In this document: one piece after another, positions 1 through 10,480 of the stretch
Layout of the letters: every line of letters starts with the position of its first letter
Position numbering within the stretch: position 1 is the stretch's first letter
Assembly (NCBI GenBank): GCA_963573315.1
Contig: OY752142.1
Coordinates: forward strand, 248,001 to 312,000
Reading direction: 5' to 3'
DNA from: Entomortierella parvispora
Lineage: Eukaryota > Mortierellomycota > Mortierellomycetes > Mortierellales > Mortierellaceae
Length of the DNA stretch: 64,000 bases
Notes under the pieces: model-generated
What the model was told of the DNA's origin: nothing
Database searches by the model: none
Seen by the model: the letters and a program-made list of their open reading frames with translations, nothing else
Program-made: the position numbers and the translations under genes

Positions 1-865
1 GTTTTTTTGTAAGGTTTGGGGATAAGTGAGAATGTGAGGGTGTAGTGAAAAAGAGTGGAGGGTAGTCCGGTCCTTTTTATGACAGATCTCCGAGCAGTTG
101 TCTCAAAGGAAAAAAAAATCACCAGACGCGACGGACGAACCATTTGGGCTTTTTTTTTTGTCTCAAAAGGGGGAAATCGACCACTCACACGCGTTTTGGA
201 CCAAAGTCGAATCTAGCGTCTCAAAGAAGGGTTCCAGATCGTCTCTTCCTAGACCTGACTGGATTCCCTTTGTTGGCTCTGCTGGCGTGTTCAAACACAG
301 AAGGTCTGCAGTACCTTGGTGGCTAGGATGAGTGGTTCAACAGCAGCAGTAATGAAGATCGGGGCAGAACCGCCAAGAATCACGAACAGCAGGGATAGTC
401 CACACGAGTTGGCAGGGCATCTTTTGTCCTCCCATCGTGGATGCTATTCATGTCATGGGATCCATCGGTAATGCCTTCCATTGGTGATGGTTTGTCCCAA
501 CGAAAAAAAGTGAGGTAGTCTTGAAAGCGAGGCGGATATGGAGTTCAGGAGGAGAGAGTTGACATGATCAGAAAAAGAAATGGCAATGCGACAGGGGCGA
601 AGAAATGAGTGCACACATGGCACAAACATGGTGAAGACTGGGTGGCTTAGATGGCAAAGAGAGGGGGTCGCGTTTCAACACAAGTGTCGTGTATCCACAT
701 AGGCAGACTTCTTCACTCCGTGCTTGTCCCGGCCATGGAAGTGGAGCGCTCCCAACAGAACCGATTACAACAAGGTCCGTCTTTGTCAAAGCTATCAAGG
801 CAAAGAGCAGGCTTTCGCTCGGCCAGAGTGTCAAGCTTTCTTACTTTATTTTCGCAGCAAAACTT
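1..865. other. Left edge, no supported gene
   Basis: I see no reading frame with recognisable protein character on either strand. The open frames here are short and do not connect through plausible introns. The last few hundred bases would be the 3' flank of the minus-strand kelch-type gene that ends at 866. Short homopolymer T and A runs are common. Confidence 0.4.
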
Positions 866-2419
866 TCACAACCTACTCAGCTGCATGCCCCGAAAGTTCT
901 TCTCGCTCATATATGGATTTTGGTTCCTTCTCCGTCTCCAAATCAACATAGACATCACTGCCAGGCCGACGACAATCACACCTACAGCAATTAGATTGGC
1001 CATTTTTTAGCCGACGGACCAGGAGGGCGGTAAATATAATCTGCGGGTTGATTGAGGACAGAACCGCGACTAAAAGTAGCAGTGCCATTCTCAGAAGAGG
1101 CTCGTTGAATGTCAACTACATAGATTGGAGGAGGAACACCACTGCTGTCGGTGGATATGGTGGCTACCAAAATAAAAAAAAAAGAGAAGGGAAAGAGGAG
1201 GAGGGGGAATGGTAACGACGTGAGTGAGAAAGGGGAACTTTGAAAATATTCACAGACAAGAAAAAGGAAAACAGTGACAATAATACTCACGTCCAACAAA
1301 CAGAATCTGCTCGGCCGAAAATAAGCAATCATGGCCAACAGTCGGCAAACTCGCCAGGCCCTTCGGATTATCAATCGTCACATTCTGCCAGACGAACTCA
1401 CCATCGACGAGCGGTGTTTTGTAACTCAAGAGCCAACTGGCAGTATTGATTGTTGGTGGCCCTCCCGTAACATTCGGCGCCAGGTATCCGCCGGATACAA
1501 ACAGACCAATATCAGGGATAAAAGTTGAGCAAAACGATTTTGTGATAGGTGGGACCCAGCCCTTGACAGGAAGAGCTGTGGCACCTTGAGGTACCCAAGT
1601 AGATATCCAAGTTTTGTAGACCACATTCATCGGCAGGCAGCCAGTGATGTCCGTAGGGTCGAAAGCTGTCGCTGTTACATTGCATCCTCCAATTATGTAA
1701 AGAAACTGTTGGAATCCTTCCAGGGGATCAAGGTTCATGGCCTCGAAGATGACAGCATTGTACAATGGTGGAATCTGATGCAGAGTTGCGTTGGTGGACG
1801 AGATCCATTCATTGCCATTAGTATTCAATGCCCATAATTCATCCGAGATGCTCAGGGTGCCATTAGTGGCAGTATTGATCCCTCCATAGATGTAGGCTAC
1901 GCTCTCAAGATTGGTGGTTGCCATGGCTGACAGAGCCCTATTTCGGTACTCACTGGCGTTAAAAGTACCGTAGCTCATATCGTCAGCCAAAGGCACCGAA
2001 CAGTTTCCAAGGGTAGGGTTATACCGGACCAAGCCTAGAGAGCGACTCGCCAGATAAACCTCATCCGTGTTCGCGTTGTTTTCGTTGTAGAGTCCAGAAG
2101 AAGTATATGAAGGAACTAAACCCGGAAGAAGGTCGTAGATTTCCAATACGGGAGAGGACAGGTCCAGATCCAGATTCATATTGCTACAGGGAACACTCCG
2201 TGCATTGGCCGTGGGATTTAATTTCTGAGTGGTCCAGTTCAGTTGGGAAATGATTTGATTACGACCGAAAGGGACCATGTAGGGTGAAGGGGTATCTGTG
2301 GAGCGCCAGCAGTCGGTGTCGGCTCTCGGGCAAGGGGTATAGCTGATCCTTAAAAGTTCGTAGACGCCTGTGGTGCTGTTAATAGATGCAAGGTGGTACT
2401 GCTGAAGATTAGAGGCCAT
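866..2419 (-). CDS. Kelch-type beta-propeller ectodomain protein; membrane anchor out of frame
   Basis: Two-exon minus-strand gene. Exon 1 is 2419-1291; the phase-1 intron 1290-1164 starts GTGAGT and ends in a T-rich tract plus TAG; exon 2 starts at 1163. The extracellular-type sequence carries kelch/galactose-oxidase-like beta strands (YIYGG, YIIGG, FVSGG) and many N-glycosylation sequons. In frame, exon 2 stops at 991, just after a run of six A (1004-1009). The overlapping frame from 1003 to 866 encodes a hydrophobic helix (LIAVGVIVVGLAVMSMLIW) followed by RRRR and a short tail, exactly what follows the ectodomain in this family. One more A would join them. Thus either a frameshift allele yielding a soluble product, or an assembly error. 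A TATA-like CATAAAAA lies about 75 bp upstream of the ATG. No signal peptide is visible at this start, which is unusual. Ligand unknown. Confidence 0.7.
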
Positions 2420-3064
2420 TTTGGGAGAAAAGCGGATGCCTGGAAAGACGAAGAGGTAAAGTTGAAGAGTAGGTAAAGTGAAGGTGGAGGTTTTTATGGG
2501 AGAAGAAAATAACGCGTTTTGCGTCTTTTTTAAAAGTTTCGATTCTGGAGCCTGGGCGAATTGTTTTCGGCTTCGACCTCTTTGGGCTGTCTCATGGTTA
2601 ATCGCGATGCTAGGGAAGTTTACCCGGAGTGGTTTTTTGTTGGCCAGCCGACGCCTGGGAAATAAGGGACACGCGTGAACGACGCGTCCCGCGACTCTCC
2701 CTACTTCCCGTTTGGATGTAGGTAGCTCATGATTGGCTGGAACAGCCCAAAGCCGGACGATTTGGTATCTGTGCTTCTTCTGGTTCCATTATTCCTCCCC
2801 TTCCAAGGGACTCTATCTGTGTGTAGACATCTAGAGTCCCTTGTCGGTATCGAATAAATGAGCTTCAGTCTTCATTGTATTCGACATCGCTAACCATTGG
2901 GGGTTCGTCGCGCCACCTCCTTCCTCCCTCATATCCTCACCCCCCTTCTCCACTAATATCTCCGCAATTGTCCTGTTGTTCCAGAGAAAAGTCCAGGGAG
3001 TGGTTCATACCGATTGCATCTTTTTGTCTTCACAGCTTCGTCAGGAAAGGGACGAGTTGGGGGC
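2420..3064. promoter_or_regulatory. Upstream region of the kelch-type gene
   Basis: No convincing gene. On the minus strand a TATA-like CATAAAAAC (about 2490-2499) precedes the kelch-type ATG at 2419, and the leader between them is pyrimidine-rich, as is common for fungal promoters. The rest holds no recognisable element. Confidence 0.35.
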
Positions 3065-3324
3065 TCAAAGGCTAACATGTGTAAAATTCCGAGACCCCGA
3101 GTGGAGTCCATGGAATTTCCAAAATTCTTCCCTAGCGGTTAAGGCAGAGCCGTACACGGAGACCCAGTCAGGTTTGGATATCGTGCCAACCGTGACATTG
3201 AGGCAGTTGGAAGTAGGAGCAGTTGAAGAGGTGTGGAATGTGGAGTTTTGGTCAACTGAAACGGGAGGTGAATTGGCGTTGGAGTAAACAAGTCTGTAAT
3301 AGGCACCGATGTATGACAGGGTGG
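3065..3324 (-). CDS. Orphan terminal exon of an unidentified secreted or membrane protein
   Basis: After a possible splice acceptor (CTCAGTAG ending at 3325) a frame of 86 codons stays open to a TGA at 3065-3067. Its composition is protein-like: aromatic and Ser/Thr-rich, three N-glycosylation sequons (NST, NVT, NFT) and two dozen hydrophobics spaced as in a folded extracellular domain. I could not join it confidently to upstream exons; a 207-codon frame at 4058-3435 lies upstream but looks compositionally random. It may be the 3' end of a small gene or the remnant of a larger one. Function not recognised. Confidence 0.25.
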
Positions 3325-4338
3325 CTACTGAGTACTGGCGTCACAGTGGGCAAGAGGGAAAGTGAAGACAAATGAAGGGAAGAGAGAAGGTCTAGCCTCA
3401 CCACCTTTGCAATGAAGAATCGCAGACAATACACCTACGAAACTCTGCCTTTCCTTGAAAGACGACGAAGTACGTTTACTTGGGGTGACCCGACTCCCTC
3501 TTTACGGGAAAGAGGCACACAAGTCAGCACAAACTGAGAATAAAAATAAGACAAATTGAACACTCGATGCGCGCATGCTTCTAATGAATGTGAGATGAGC
3601 ATCTGTACCTGAGCGGTCTTTTGGCTGACATGCTGTGTCTTTACTTTTGCGAGTGAAGTAGGGTTGAGGATGAGGATGAATGAAAGGAATGAAGGGGCGC
3701 AGAAAGGTGGTCTCTGGCCGTGTAGAAGCTCGTTCCTTTTTCGGAAGGAGTTCTTGGCCGGAGTCTCTGGGTGACCTGTTTCCGCCGTGAGGTTCCTGTT
3801 TGTCTTCCCCGGGGGTGCATCGTGTGCATGTTCTTTGACGCTCGAGTGAGGGGGACCGTCCGCAGAATGGGAGGGCTCCAAGGGCCGCCGCCTTCTCAAT
3901 GATGCACAGGCTGCAAGATGATAAGGCTTAATGAGTGTGCACATGGTCAAGGCGAAGCATCTTCCTTTCTCCCTCCATCTACTCGTGCCATCCCTCTCCA
4001 TCCCATTCTGCCTCCATCCCTCCATTTGATTACCATTACTCTTTGGCTCTATTGACATACTGCTAAACTCATCGTCGCATCTCGCCTGGGACAGAATAAC
4101 AGGAGGTTGATCGCGTATTCGGGCGCAGCAGGTCTCTTAGAGGTCAACACCTGGGTTTTTGGAAAAAGCGCACTAGTGGCGACGATCCAGCCAATCCGCC
4201 CATCAAGGACCTCTCAAGTCGCTTGTCCAGTTACAAACAGTAAATAGTTGTAGCACGTCAACAGGAATTGTTGGAGTGTCACTTATCTTACTGTTTTTGT
4301 TCTTTGACCCGTAGACTGTTATTTACAACGAGGCGATC
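3325..4338. other. Intergenic region upstream of NACHT-WD40 gene A
   Basis: No firm gene. Upstream exons of the minus-strand orphan exon could lie here but were not resolved. On the plus strand, 4240-4314 could be a 5'UTR intron of gene A (starts GTAAAT, ends in a T-rich tract and GTAG), followed by a 24-base leader to the ATG at 4339. Confidence 0.3.
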
Positions 4339-7300
4339 ATGGCAGCAGCACCAAGCCCGCTCTGTGGGGCTGGAGAAAGGAGAAAAAAAGAATCATCTGA
4401 GCTCACATACCCGCTGAAAAGTAACCTGTCTCCTCCGCTACTATCGCACAATCCCAACACGGACAATGACGGCGAGTATGCCATCAATGTTCTCCTCCAT
4501 CATCAATCTGAAGGCCATGACAGACGGGCCGACTACATCCAATTGCTATCGAAAAAAAATCTTCAGGCGTCTGAGGATGTTCTGATCGAATTGCAGGAGC
4601 GAGCTAGGACATTTCTTGGAAGCAAGAGCGAAGTTCTACTCATCCTTGGAGACTCTGGCGCTGGAAAGTCAACATTCGGTATGCGTTTAGAGAACGAGCT
4701 GTGGGCGGAATACAAACCAGGGGGACCCATTCCGCTCTTCATTGATTTGAAGTCAATTGACTTACCGGACAAGGATATGATCCGCCAGCATTTGGACGAA
4801 CTGGGATTTTTCACAGACCAACAAATAGAAGACATGCGGCGATCCCGGCAATTTATCCTGATCTGTGATGGATACGATGAGTATCACAAATGGACCAACC
4901 TCCATACCAAAAACAACTTCAACAAACCTCGGCAATGGCAAGCTAAGATGATCATCAGCTGTCGCACCCAGTACCTCCTACCAAATTACCGCAACTACTT
5001 TGAACCAGAAACGGCCACAATACACAACCCAGATTTTTCTCATTCATCAGACCTATTCGAAGAGGCTGTGATAGTCCCCTTGAGGAGGAGCCAGATCAAG
5101 GAGTATGTAGAACTGTTCGCTCAACTGCCTAGACCCCTGGAATATCTTTTTAAGGAACCACGATGGAGCGCGGAACAATACATGGAGCGGATCAGCAATA
5201 TCACCCATTTAATTGAACTTGCCGAGAACCCTTTCATGCTCAAAATGATCTTGGACGTTCTCCCAAGACTCGCCAGAACCATAACCAAGATGACAAGGGT
5301 TGATCTCTACGATAGTTTCGTAGAGCTGCATTTCGAGTCGGAGCATCAACGACAGGTTAACCAGCATTCCAATGGCAAAATGGATGAGGGTACTTTTTCG
5401 ATGTTCACGTCACTCAAAAGCGACGATCTCATCGGTCTTGGGTTGGATTTCTCTAAGCAACTGTCGCTCTGTATATTCAAAGAGCAGAAAGGCGTCAACT
5501 TGGTGACCTACTCAGCGGCCCTGGACAGCAATTCATGGAAAGCCTCATTCTTTGGCTCCGAAGTTCAAGCCAAGTTACTTCGACAGACTGCTCAATTAGT
5601 TTGCCGAGAGAACCTTCAGGACACCCGTCAATTGATCCGTTATAGGAGCCGCTCCTCTCGCAAAGGAAATTCATACGAGTTCAGTCATCGGTCGATCCTA
5701 GAGTACTTTTACTCGTGCTTGATATTCGATCCGAGAGGAAATTCGTCAGAGTTGGACCTCGCTACATGTCTTGATTCGACCGACAGCCCACTTCCTGTCA
5801 TCAAGCATCCTCTCGGCCAAACAAGTATCGTGTCAGAGACCTCCGTTGTTGACTTTCTGTCCGAGCGTGTTCATCAGAGCGAGGAATTCGGAGCCCAATT
5901 ACACAATATTCTTCAGCTCTCCAAGGCCGAGGCGGCAATTGGTCAAGCTGCAGCCAATGCCATCTCGATTTTGGTTCGGGCTGGGGTGCGGTTCAACGGC
6001 GCCGATCTTCGAGGAATCCAGGTTCCTGGTGCGGACATGAGTTGCGGCGACTTTGATTCTGCTCAACTCCAAGGTGCAGACCTGAGAAAAACCATTCTTC
6101 AGAACGTCTGGTTACATCAAGCTGATTTGACCGATTCAAAAATGGACGGAGTCTTATTTGGGCAATGGCCATACCTTGAGGAAGAAGACTTTGCGACACA
6201 GTGTGTCTTCTCGCCTGATGGAAAGAACTTGGCAGTTGTGCTCGATAGGGGCTCAGTTAGCGTTTATGATACGTCAACATGGAAAAGGATCGACTTTCCA
6301 GGACACACTACTACCAGGAGTGCACAGGCCAGTGATATGGAATCCATCATAGACGACCATTCCAACGCAATGAACGATCGCCCAGGCGCCTTCAGTGACA
6401 AAGTCAGCAAAGTGTCTTCTATTGCATATTCCCCTTGCAGCCAGAAAATTGTTTTGGGTAGTGAGGACAGGACTATGCGGTTATGGGATACACGGACCGG
6501 AACTCTAAAGTTCTTCTTGAGTGATCACAAGGACCAAATTAGTTCTGTCGCGTATTCCCCCAATGGCCTTCAGGTAGCTTCTGGCAGTTGGGACAAGACT
6601 GTGCGACTGTGGGATGCAGGGACTGGCACCCTTAGCCATACCTTGAGTGGCCATTCCTATTATGTCAAGTCTGTGACATATTCCCCTGTGGGCGAGCAGA
6701 TTGCCTCCGGTAGTGAGGACAAGACGGTCCGAATATGGGATACTCGAACTGGTGCTCTTTGCTCAATATTGAGTGGCCATGTCGATGGTGTGACATCTGT
6801 GGCGTATTCTCATGATGGGCAGCAGATCGCCTCCGGTAGTGGTGACCAAACCGTGCGACTGTGGGTTGCACGAAATGGTGCTCTTAGCTACATATTGAGT
6901 GGCCACACCAGTTCTGTAATCTCTGTGGCCTTTTCTTCCAATGGCCAGCACCTAGCTTCCGGGAGTTTGGACAACACTGTGCGATTGTGGAATATACATA
7001 CTGGTTCTCTTATCTCCGTCTTGACCGGGCACACCGATTTCGTTGTTTCCGTGGCCTTTTCACCCACTGGGGAGCAGATCGCTTCTGGCAGTTTTGATAA
7101 GACTGTGCGGCTTTGGCATTCGCAAACCGGTACTAGAGGATCCGTATTGAGCAGCCATACCGACGGTATCAGATCTGTGGCGTGTTCACCCAGCAACCAA
7201 ATAATCGTCTCAAGCGGCTCGGACAAGATCGTGCGACTGTGGGATGCGCAGACCGGCGCTCTTAGTTCCACGTTGAGTGGCAGCACAGAAGTTGTTAACG

Positions 7301-8250
7301 CAGTGGCGTGTTCTCCCAGCAGCGAGCAGATCGCTTCCGGCAGTGGAGACGGAACTCTGCGAATGTGGCACACGCAGACTGGCACTCAGAGTCATACCTT
7401 GGAAGGCCACACCGACAGTGTTACTTCAATCGCCTATTCTCCCAACGGGCAGATAATCGCTTCCGGCAGCGAAGATAAAACTGTACGATTGTGGGACGCA
7501 CAGACTGGTATTCCGAGGTCCATATTGAATGGCCACACCAGCAGTGTCACTTCTGTTGCGTATTCCCCCAACGGCCTGCAGGTAGCTTCTGGCAGTCGGG
7601 ATAAGACTGTGCGCCTGTGGGATCCCTTCACTGGTTACATCTTGCGTGGCCATACCGACTGGGTCACTTCTGCGGCGTATTCTCCCAAAGGCCACCAGAT
7701 CGCTTCAGGAAGTTTGGACAGGACTGTGCGACTATGGAATGCAAAGACACGCACTCCTACCTTCACCTTACGCGGTCATTTCGGACATGTTAATTGTGTA
7801 GCGTATTCTCCCGACGGCAGGTTTGTCGCCTCAGGCAATGAGGACAAGACGGTACGACTATGGGGTCCGGATTCTGGTCAATGTATGATTGTAATGGGTG
7901 GCTTTCAAGATGTCGTTGAAGCCGTCACTTGGTTGGGCGATACCTATATTGCGGGAGCGTGTGGAGATGGTAGCATCAACACATGGAGGGTCGCAAAGGA
8001 TGAAAACGAGATTCGCGTGTTCCTGCATTGGCGATCTGGCCCGAACAAACTGGTACTGTTGAATGCTTGTATCCAAGGGGTGCACGACTTGAGCGAGATG
8101 AACATGCGACTTTTCCACCAGCAGCAGCAAGCTGTAGACAAGCTATCGACTTCTAAACCTATTGCACCCAATACAGAACTGTTTTACGTTGGTCGAAGGA
8201 GTCATGAAGAGGATTATTTCACAGAACTCGAGGAAGAGGACATTTTCTAG
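4339..8250 (+). CDS. NACHT - pentapeptide repeat - WD40 protein, intact (copy A)
   Basis: Single open exon, 1303 aa. A short N-terminal leader of about 95 aa precedes a NACHT-type P-loop NTPase: Walker A GDSGAGKST at about 104-112, Walker B FILICDGYDEY at about 172-182. A helical STAND-type region follows to about 545, then pentapeptide repeats (A-D-L-x-x series, about 550-605), then WD40 repeats to about 1230. I count 14 WD40 blades, which fits two seven-bladed propellers. The blades are very alike (SPNGQQIASGS, KTVRLWD), as in fungal NLR-like incompatibility proteins. Such proteins are STAND NTPase signalling scaffolds, thought to oligomerise on ligand sensing by the repeats. Unlike copies B-D it lacks the TPR/ARM-like N-terminal exons, so its effector part is short or lost. 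A poly(A) signal AATAAA follows at 8261. Ligand unknown. Confidence 0.93.
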   Translation: MAAAPSPLCGAGERRKKESSELTYPLKSNLSPPLLSHNPNTDNDGEYAINVLLHHQSEGHDRRADYIQLLSKKNLQASEDVLIELQERARTFLGSKSEVLLILGDSGAGKSTFGMRLENELWAEYKPGGPIPLFIDLKSIDLPDKDMIRQHLDELGFFTDQQIEDMRRSRQFILICDGYDEYHKWTNLHTKNNFNKPRQWQAKMIISCRTQYLLPNYRNYFEPETATIHNPDFSHSSDLFEEAVIVPLRRSQIKEYVELFAQLPRPLEYLFKEPRWSAEQYMERISNITHLIELAENPFMLKMILDVLPRLARTITKMTRVDLYDSFVELHFESEHQRQVNQHSNGKMDEGTFSMFTSLKSDDLIGLGLDFSKQLSLCIFKEQKGVNLVTYSAALDSNSWKASFFGSEVQAKLLRQTAQLVCRENLQDTRQLIRYRSRSSRKGNSYEFSHRSILEYFYSCLIFDPRGNSSELDLATCLDSTDSPLPVIKHPLGQTSIVSETSVVDFLSERVHQSEEFGAQLHNILQLSKAEAAIGQAAANAISILVRAGVRFNGADLRGIQVPGADMSCGDFDSAQLQGADLRKTILQNVWLHQADLTDSKMDGVLFGQWPYLEEEDFATQCVFSPDGKNLAVVLDRGSVSVYDTSTWKRIDFPGHTTTRSAQASDMESIIDDHSNAMNDRPGAFSDKVSKVSSIAYSPCSQKIVLGSEDRTMRLWDTRTGTLKFFLSDHKDQISSVAYSPNGLQVASGSWDKTVRLWDAGTGTLSHTLSGHSYYVKSVTYSPVGEQIASGSEDKTVRIWDTRTGALCSILSGHVDGVTSVAYSHDGQQIASGSGDQTVRLWVARNGALSYILSGHTSSVISVAFSSNGQHLASGSLDNTVRLWNIHTGSLISVLTGHTDFVVSVAFSPTGEQIASGSFDKTVRLWHSQTGTRGSVLSSHTDGIRSVACSPSNQIIVSSGSDKIVRLWDAQTGALSSTLSGSTEVVNAVACSPSSEQIASGSGDGTLRMWHTQTGTQSHTLEGHTDSVTSIAYSPNGQIIASGSEDKTVRLWDAQTGIPRSILNGHTSSVTSVAYSPNGLQVASGSRDKTVRLWDPFTGYILRGHTDWVTSAAYSPKGHQIASGSLDRTVRLWNAKTRTPTFTLRGHFGHVNCVAYSPDGRFVASGNEDKTVRLWGPDSGQCMIVMGGFQDVVEAVTWLGDTYIAGACGDGSINTWRVAKDENEIRVFLHWRSGPNKLVLLNACIQGVHDLSEMNMRLFHQQQQAVDKLSTSKPIAPNTELFYVGRRSHEEDYFTELEEEDIF

Positions 8251-8260
8251 CCACTCCAAC

Positions 8261-8266
8261 AATAAA
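8261..8266 (+). terminator. Poly(A) signal of NACHT-WD40 gene A
   Basis: AATAAA lies 10 bases after the TAG stop of the gene and is followed by T-rich sequence. It sits in the roughly 300-base gap between two convergent genes. Confidence 0.5.
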
Positions 8267-8554
8267 CGAAGGAATTTTTGTGGTCTGATAAACAGGTTTG
8301 CCGCTTAACCCAGAGGCAGGACAAGGTATGAAAAAGTTTATTATCGAGTTTCTGAAAAGAGAGAGAGAGCCTGATTTTCTGAGGATGTGGATTTGGCAAT
8401 TAGTAGTCTAGGTGAGGTATAACAGCAATGATTAGTGTGCTGTCTAGAAGGTCCCAGAAAAGTGTCATTCTGTGGCAGGTCAGTTCATGGTCGGGGCCAA
8501 CCCAGGATATGACTGTGACACCAACTTACGACTTGAAGGTTGCTTGGCTCGCTC

Positions 8555-8824
8555 TTAGATGTTGCCAACGGTGTTTCCCGCAGTGTCAGTAGCGCCTTTC
8601 ACGGTGTCGCCAAGGCCACCAGGCAAGGCGCCATCCGCGGTGCTAGTGATAGCGTCAGTAGCGCCTTTCACGGTACCATCCAAGCCACCAGGGAGGGCGC
8701 CATTCACGGTGCCAAGGACAGCTCCAGTAGCGCCTTTCACGGTGTCGCCGAGGCCACCAGGCAAGGCGTCATCCGCGGTGCCAGTGATAGCGTCAGTAGC
8801 GCCTGTCACGGTGCCGCCGAGACC
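8555..8824 (-). repeat. In-frame 69-bp tandem repeat inside the secreted protein gene
   Basis: The DNA encoding the mature protein is about four copies of a 69-bp unit, conserved enough that two other frames on the opposite strand are also open for more than 110 codons. Those opposite-strand frames are a by-product of repeat length divisible by three and are not called as genes. Confidence 0.7.
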
Positions 8825-8893
8825 ATTAGGGAGAGGAGAAGCAGCTACCCAACCCACGAGAGCACAAGCAGCGAGCAAATACTGGAATTTCAT
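8555..8893 (-). CDS. Secreted protein of four 23-residue tandem repeats
   Basis: 112 aa, single exon. Residues 1-19 form a classic signal peptide (Lys-3, hydrophobic core, cleavage after VAAS or nearby). The mature part is four tandem units of about 23 residues built on GLGDTVKGATDAI...ALPG. Units 1 and 3 resemble each other (ITxTADxA), and unit 2 differs at the same place (VLGTVNGA), suggesting an ABAB higher-order duplication; the last unit is truncated. No cysteines and no dibasic Kex2 sites, so it is not a processed multi-peptide precursor. A TATA-like TTATTTAAG is about 95-110 bp upstream. It is convergent with NACHT gene A. Probably a cell-wall or surface protein with amphipathic repeats; not recognised as a named family. 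Confidence 0.8.
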   Translation of the reverse strand: MKFQYLLAACALVGWVAASPLPNGLGGTVTGATDAITGTADDALPGGLGDTVKGATGAVLGTVNGALPGGLDGTVKGATDAITSTADGALPGGLGDTVKGATDTAGNTVGNI

Positions 8894-9925
8894 TTGTAAA
8901 AGTAGATGGGGGTTGGTTTTAGGAGGTGGTGAATGGTGGATGGTGGAAATGATTCGTTAAGAAATGCAATTGTGGCACATCTGACTTAAATAAGGCGCAC
9001 AAAGCATGGAAGGCGGGGACTTACGAGTGGGGGTTTCCCTCCGAGTTGGGATTGTGACGGTGCAGTTTACGCAAAGGGATGGCATGGGTCCTCATTGTGT
9101 GTACCAGTACCAGCAAGCCAGGCACTAAACATAAAATCCACTAAAACAAGACCCAGGAATTTCATCGAGGGGAGCAACGTAAGATGTGTGGCCATAGAGA
9201 ACTTAGAATTAGGAGATGGCTCCAGGAAAGGGGCCTGAAGGACGTCAGGATCCAGGAGTCTTGGGGGATAGCATCAAGGGGTACGGAATTGGAATGTCTA
9301 GCGCCGGACAGGCCACGTCGTCAATGGATACATTGGAATAACAGACGCGTCGCTAGCAGATGGAGCGCTCGGAAGAACGGAAAAATCATGGTGCTGAAAA
9401 AAAAGAGAAGAGATGGAGCTAAGCCATGGAAGCAGATGATAAAAAAAACAAGGAGGAGAAAGCAAGGGAGAGAAGCACGAGCTGCCACTGGCGCTAAATA
9501 AGGGCAGGACAACCGGTGGCAGGAAAGCAAGGACACGGAAAGCTTGAGCACATCAACGACAACGGGCATCAGAAAAAAAAATTTAAGGGGGTGCAGAGAA
9601 AGGAAAAGACACAACGGATGAAATAAAAACAGTCGAAAGGATGAGAGAAGGCAGAGAAGGGATAGCTCGTTTCTTTTTGATCCCTTGATGTCGGCTCCTC
9701 CTATCGATAGTCAATTGTCAATTGAAGAGTATCGATGTAGCTATCCATTTCAAGGAAAGTATAGTTGGTGCATTGTATGCAGAAATGCTGGCATGGAGAC
9801 CGACGCGACAGAGAAGACAGTGCGTGTGTCAGAAAAAAAAGTGCATTTTGTTTAATTATAAGAGGGTTGGATTAAGTACGTTTAGTTGTAAAGATAGAAA
9901 AACAAGAGCTTTTCGCGCGCGTCGA
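8894..9925. other. Intergenic, no supported gene
   Basis: Promoter region of the repeat protein at the left end, then sequence with short A-runs and no convincing frame. A basic 105-codon plus-strand frame at 9184-9501 is Lys/Arg-rich because of purine bias and has no gene-like context. Confidence 0.35.
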
Positions 9926-10480
9926 GGAGTTGTTCATTTTTAGCAGTCGTGATGATCAACAGCAATCCTTGGTTACGCGCCAATGCCAATGGCAAGACCA
10001 GACTGGGTTGGCATGGATATCCAATCCCGAATCAAGCCCCGTAGAGCAAACCTTCTGCTCAAGGATGACTTTCAGAAATGAAAATCTTATTTCCAATCGC
10101 TTGCAGTTCCTGACGGTTTGGCAATTGAGCCGTTGTCAACGATCACAGGTGGATAAGATTGATTGGCAGACCGTTTTCTGAAGTGAGGCGGTATCTCTGC
10201 AAGTCTTTCCTGGGTTGGCCAGTCCGCTGAACCTGACCCATCAGCTTGGATCATGACGGTGGAAATGCATTGTGAATCTAAATTGAGTCGTTACTGAAAG
10301 TCGTCGTTCCTTGTTCATCTGAGGAAGAAAGAGTCGGCCAATTGGTAATTGTATTCACGCTTGTTCATCAGTAGGGTCCTATTACTCCATGCACAGAAAG
10401 AGGAGAGGTCCACAATTTTCTCCGCAACCGAGTCTTGTGATCACGATGGCACCACTTAGGAATCTATTGCCCAAGAGCTC
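9926..10480 (-). pseudogene. Decayed fragment of an acetylornithine aminotransferase gene
   Basis: Two blocks match the intact ARG8 gene at 55.1-57.0 kb in the same order and orientation. Block 1 (about 9926-10105) corresponds to 55200-55350: on the minus strand it reads KRL..., then GLxSGLDIHANP, then after a frame change LALARNQGLLLIIT, against KGLILGLQFHVDP and VALARERGLLIIT in the intact gene. Block 2 (about 10415-10480) corresponds to 55570-55640, the exon region around the ATG-rich [14 protein letters not shown] segment. Between them lies diverged sequence about the length of the intron and exon expected there. Frameshifts, stops and missing blocks show it is dead. It lies convergent to and downstream of NACHT gene A, just as intact ARG8 lies downstream of NACHT copy D. 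Confidence 0.75.

Noticed and set aside
3435..4058. 207-codon minus-strand frame upstream of NACHT gene A
   Set aside because: Composition looks random (many His, Pro, Arg), there is no domain or signal peptide, and it does not splice cleanly to the orphan exon at 3065-3324.
6888..7385. Minus-strand frame of 165 codons opposite the WD40 array of gene A
   Set aside because: Shadow of the regular WD40 repeat codons; similar shadows appear opposite the WD40 arrays of copies B, C and D.
8540..8960. Long plus-strand frames opposite the secreted repeat protein
   Set aside because: They exist because the 69-bp repeat is a multiple of three; the minus strand has the signal peptide and the promoter.
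9695..9740. Palindromic TATCGATA/CAATTG cluster that might be a transposon end
   Set aside because: No partner terminus or target duplication was found nearby.
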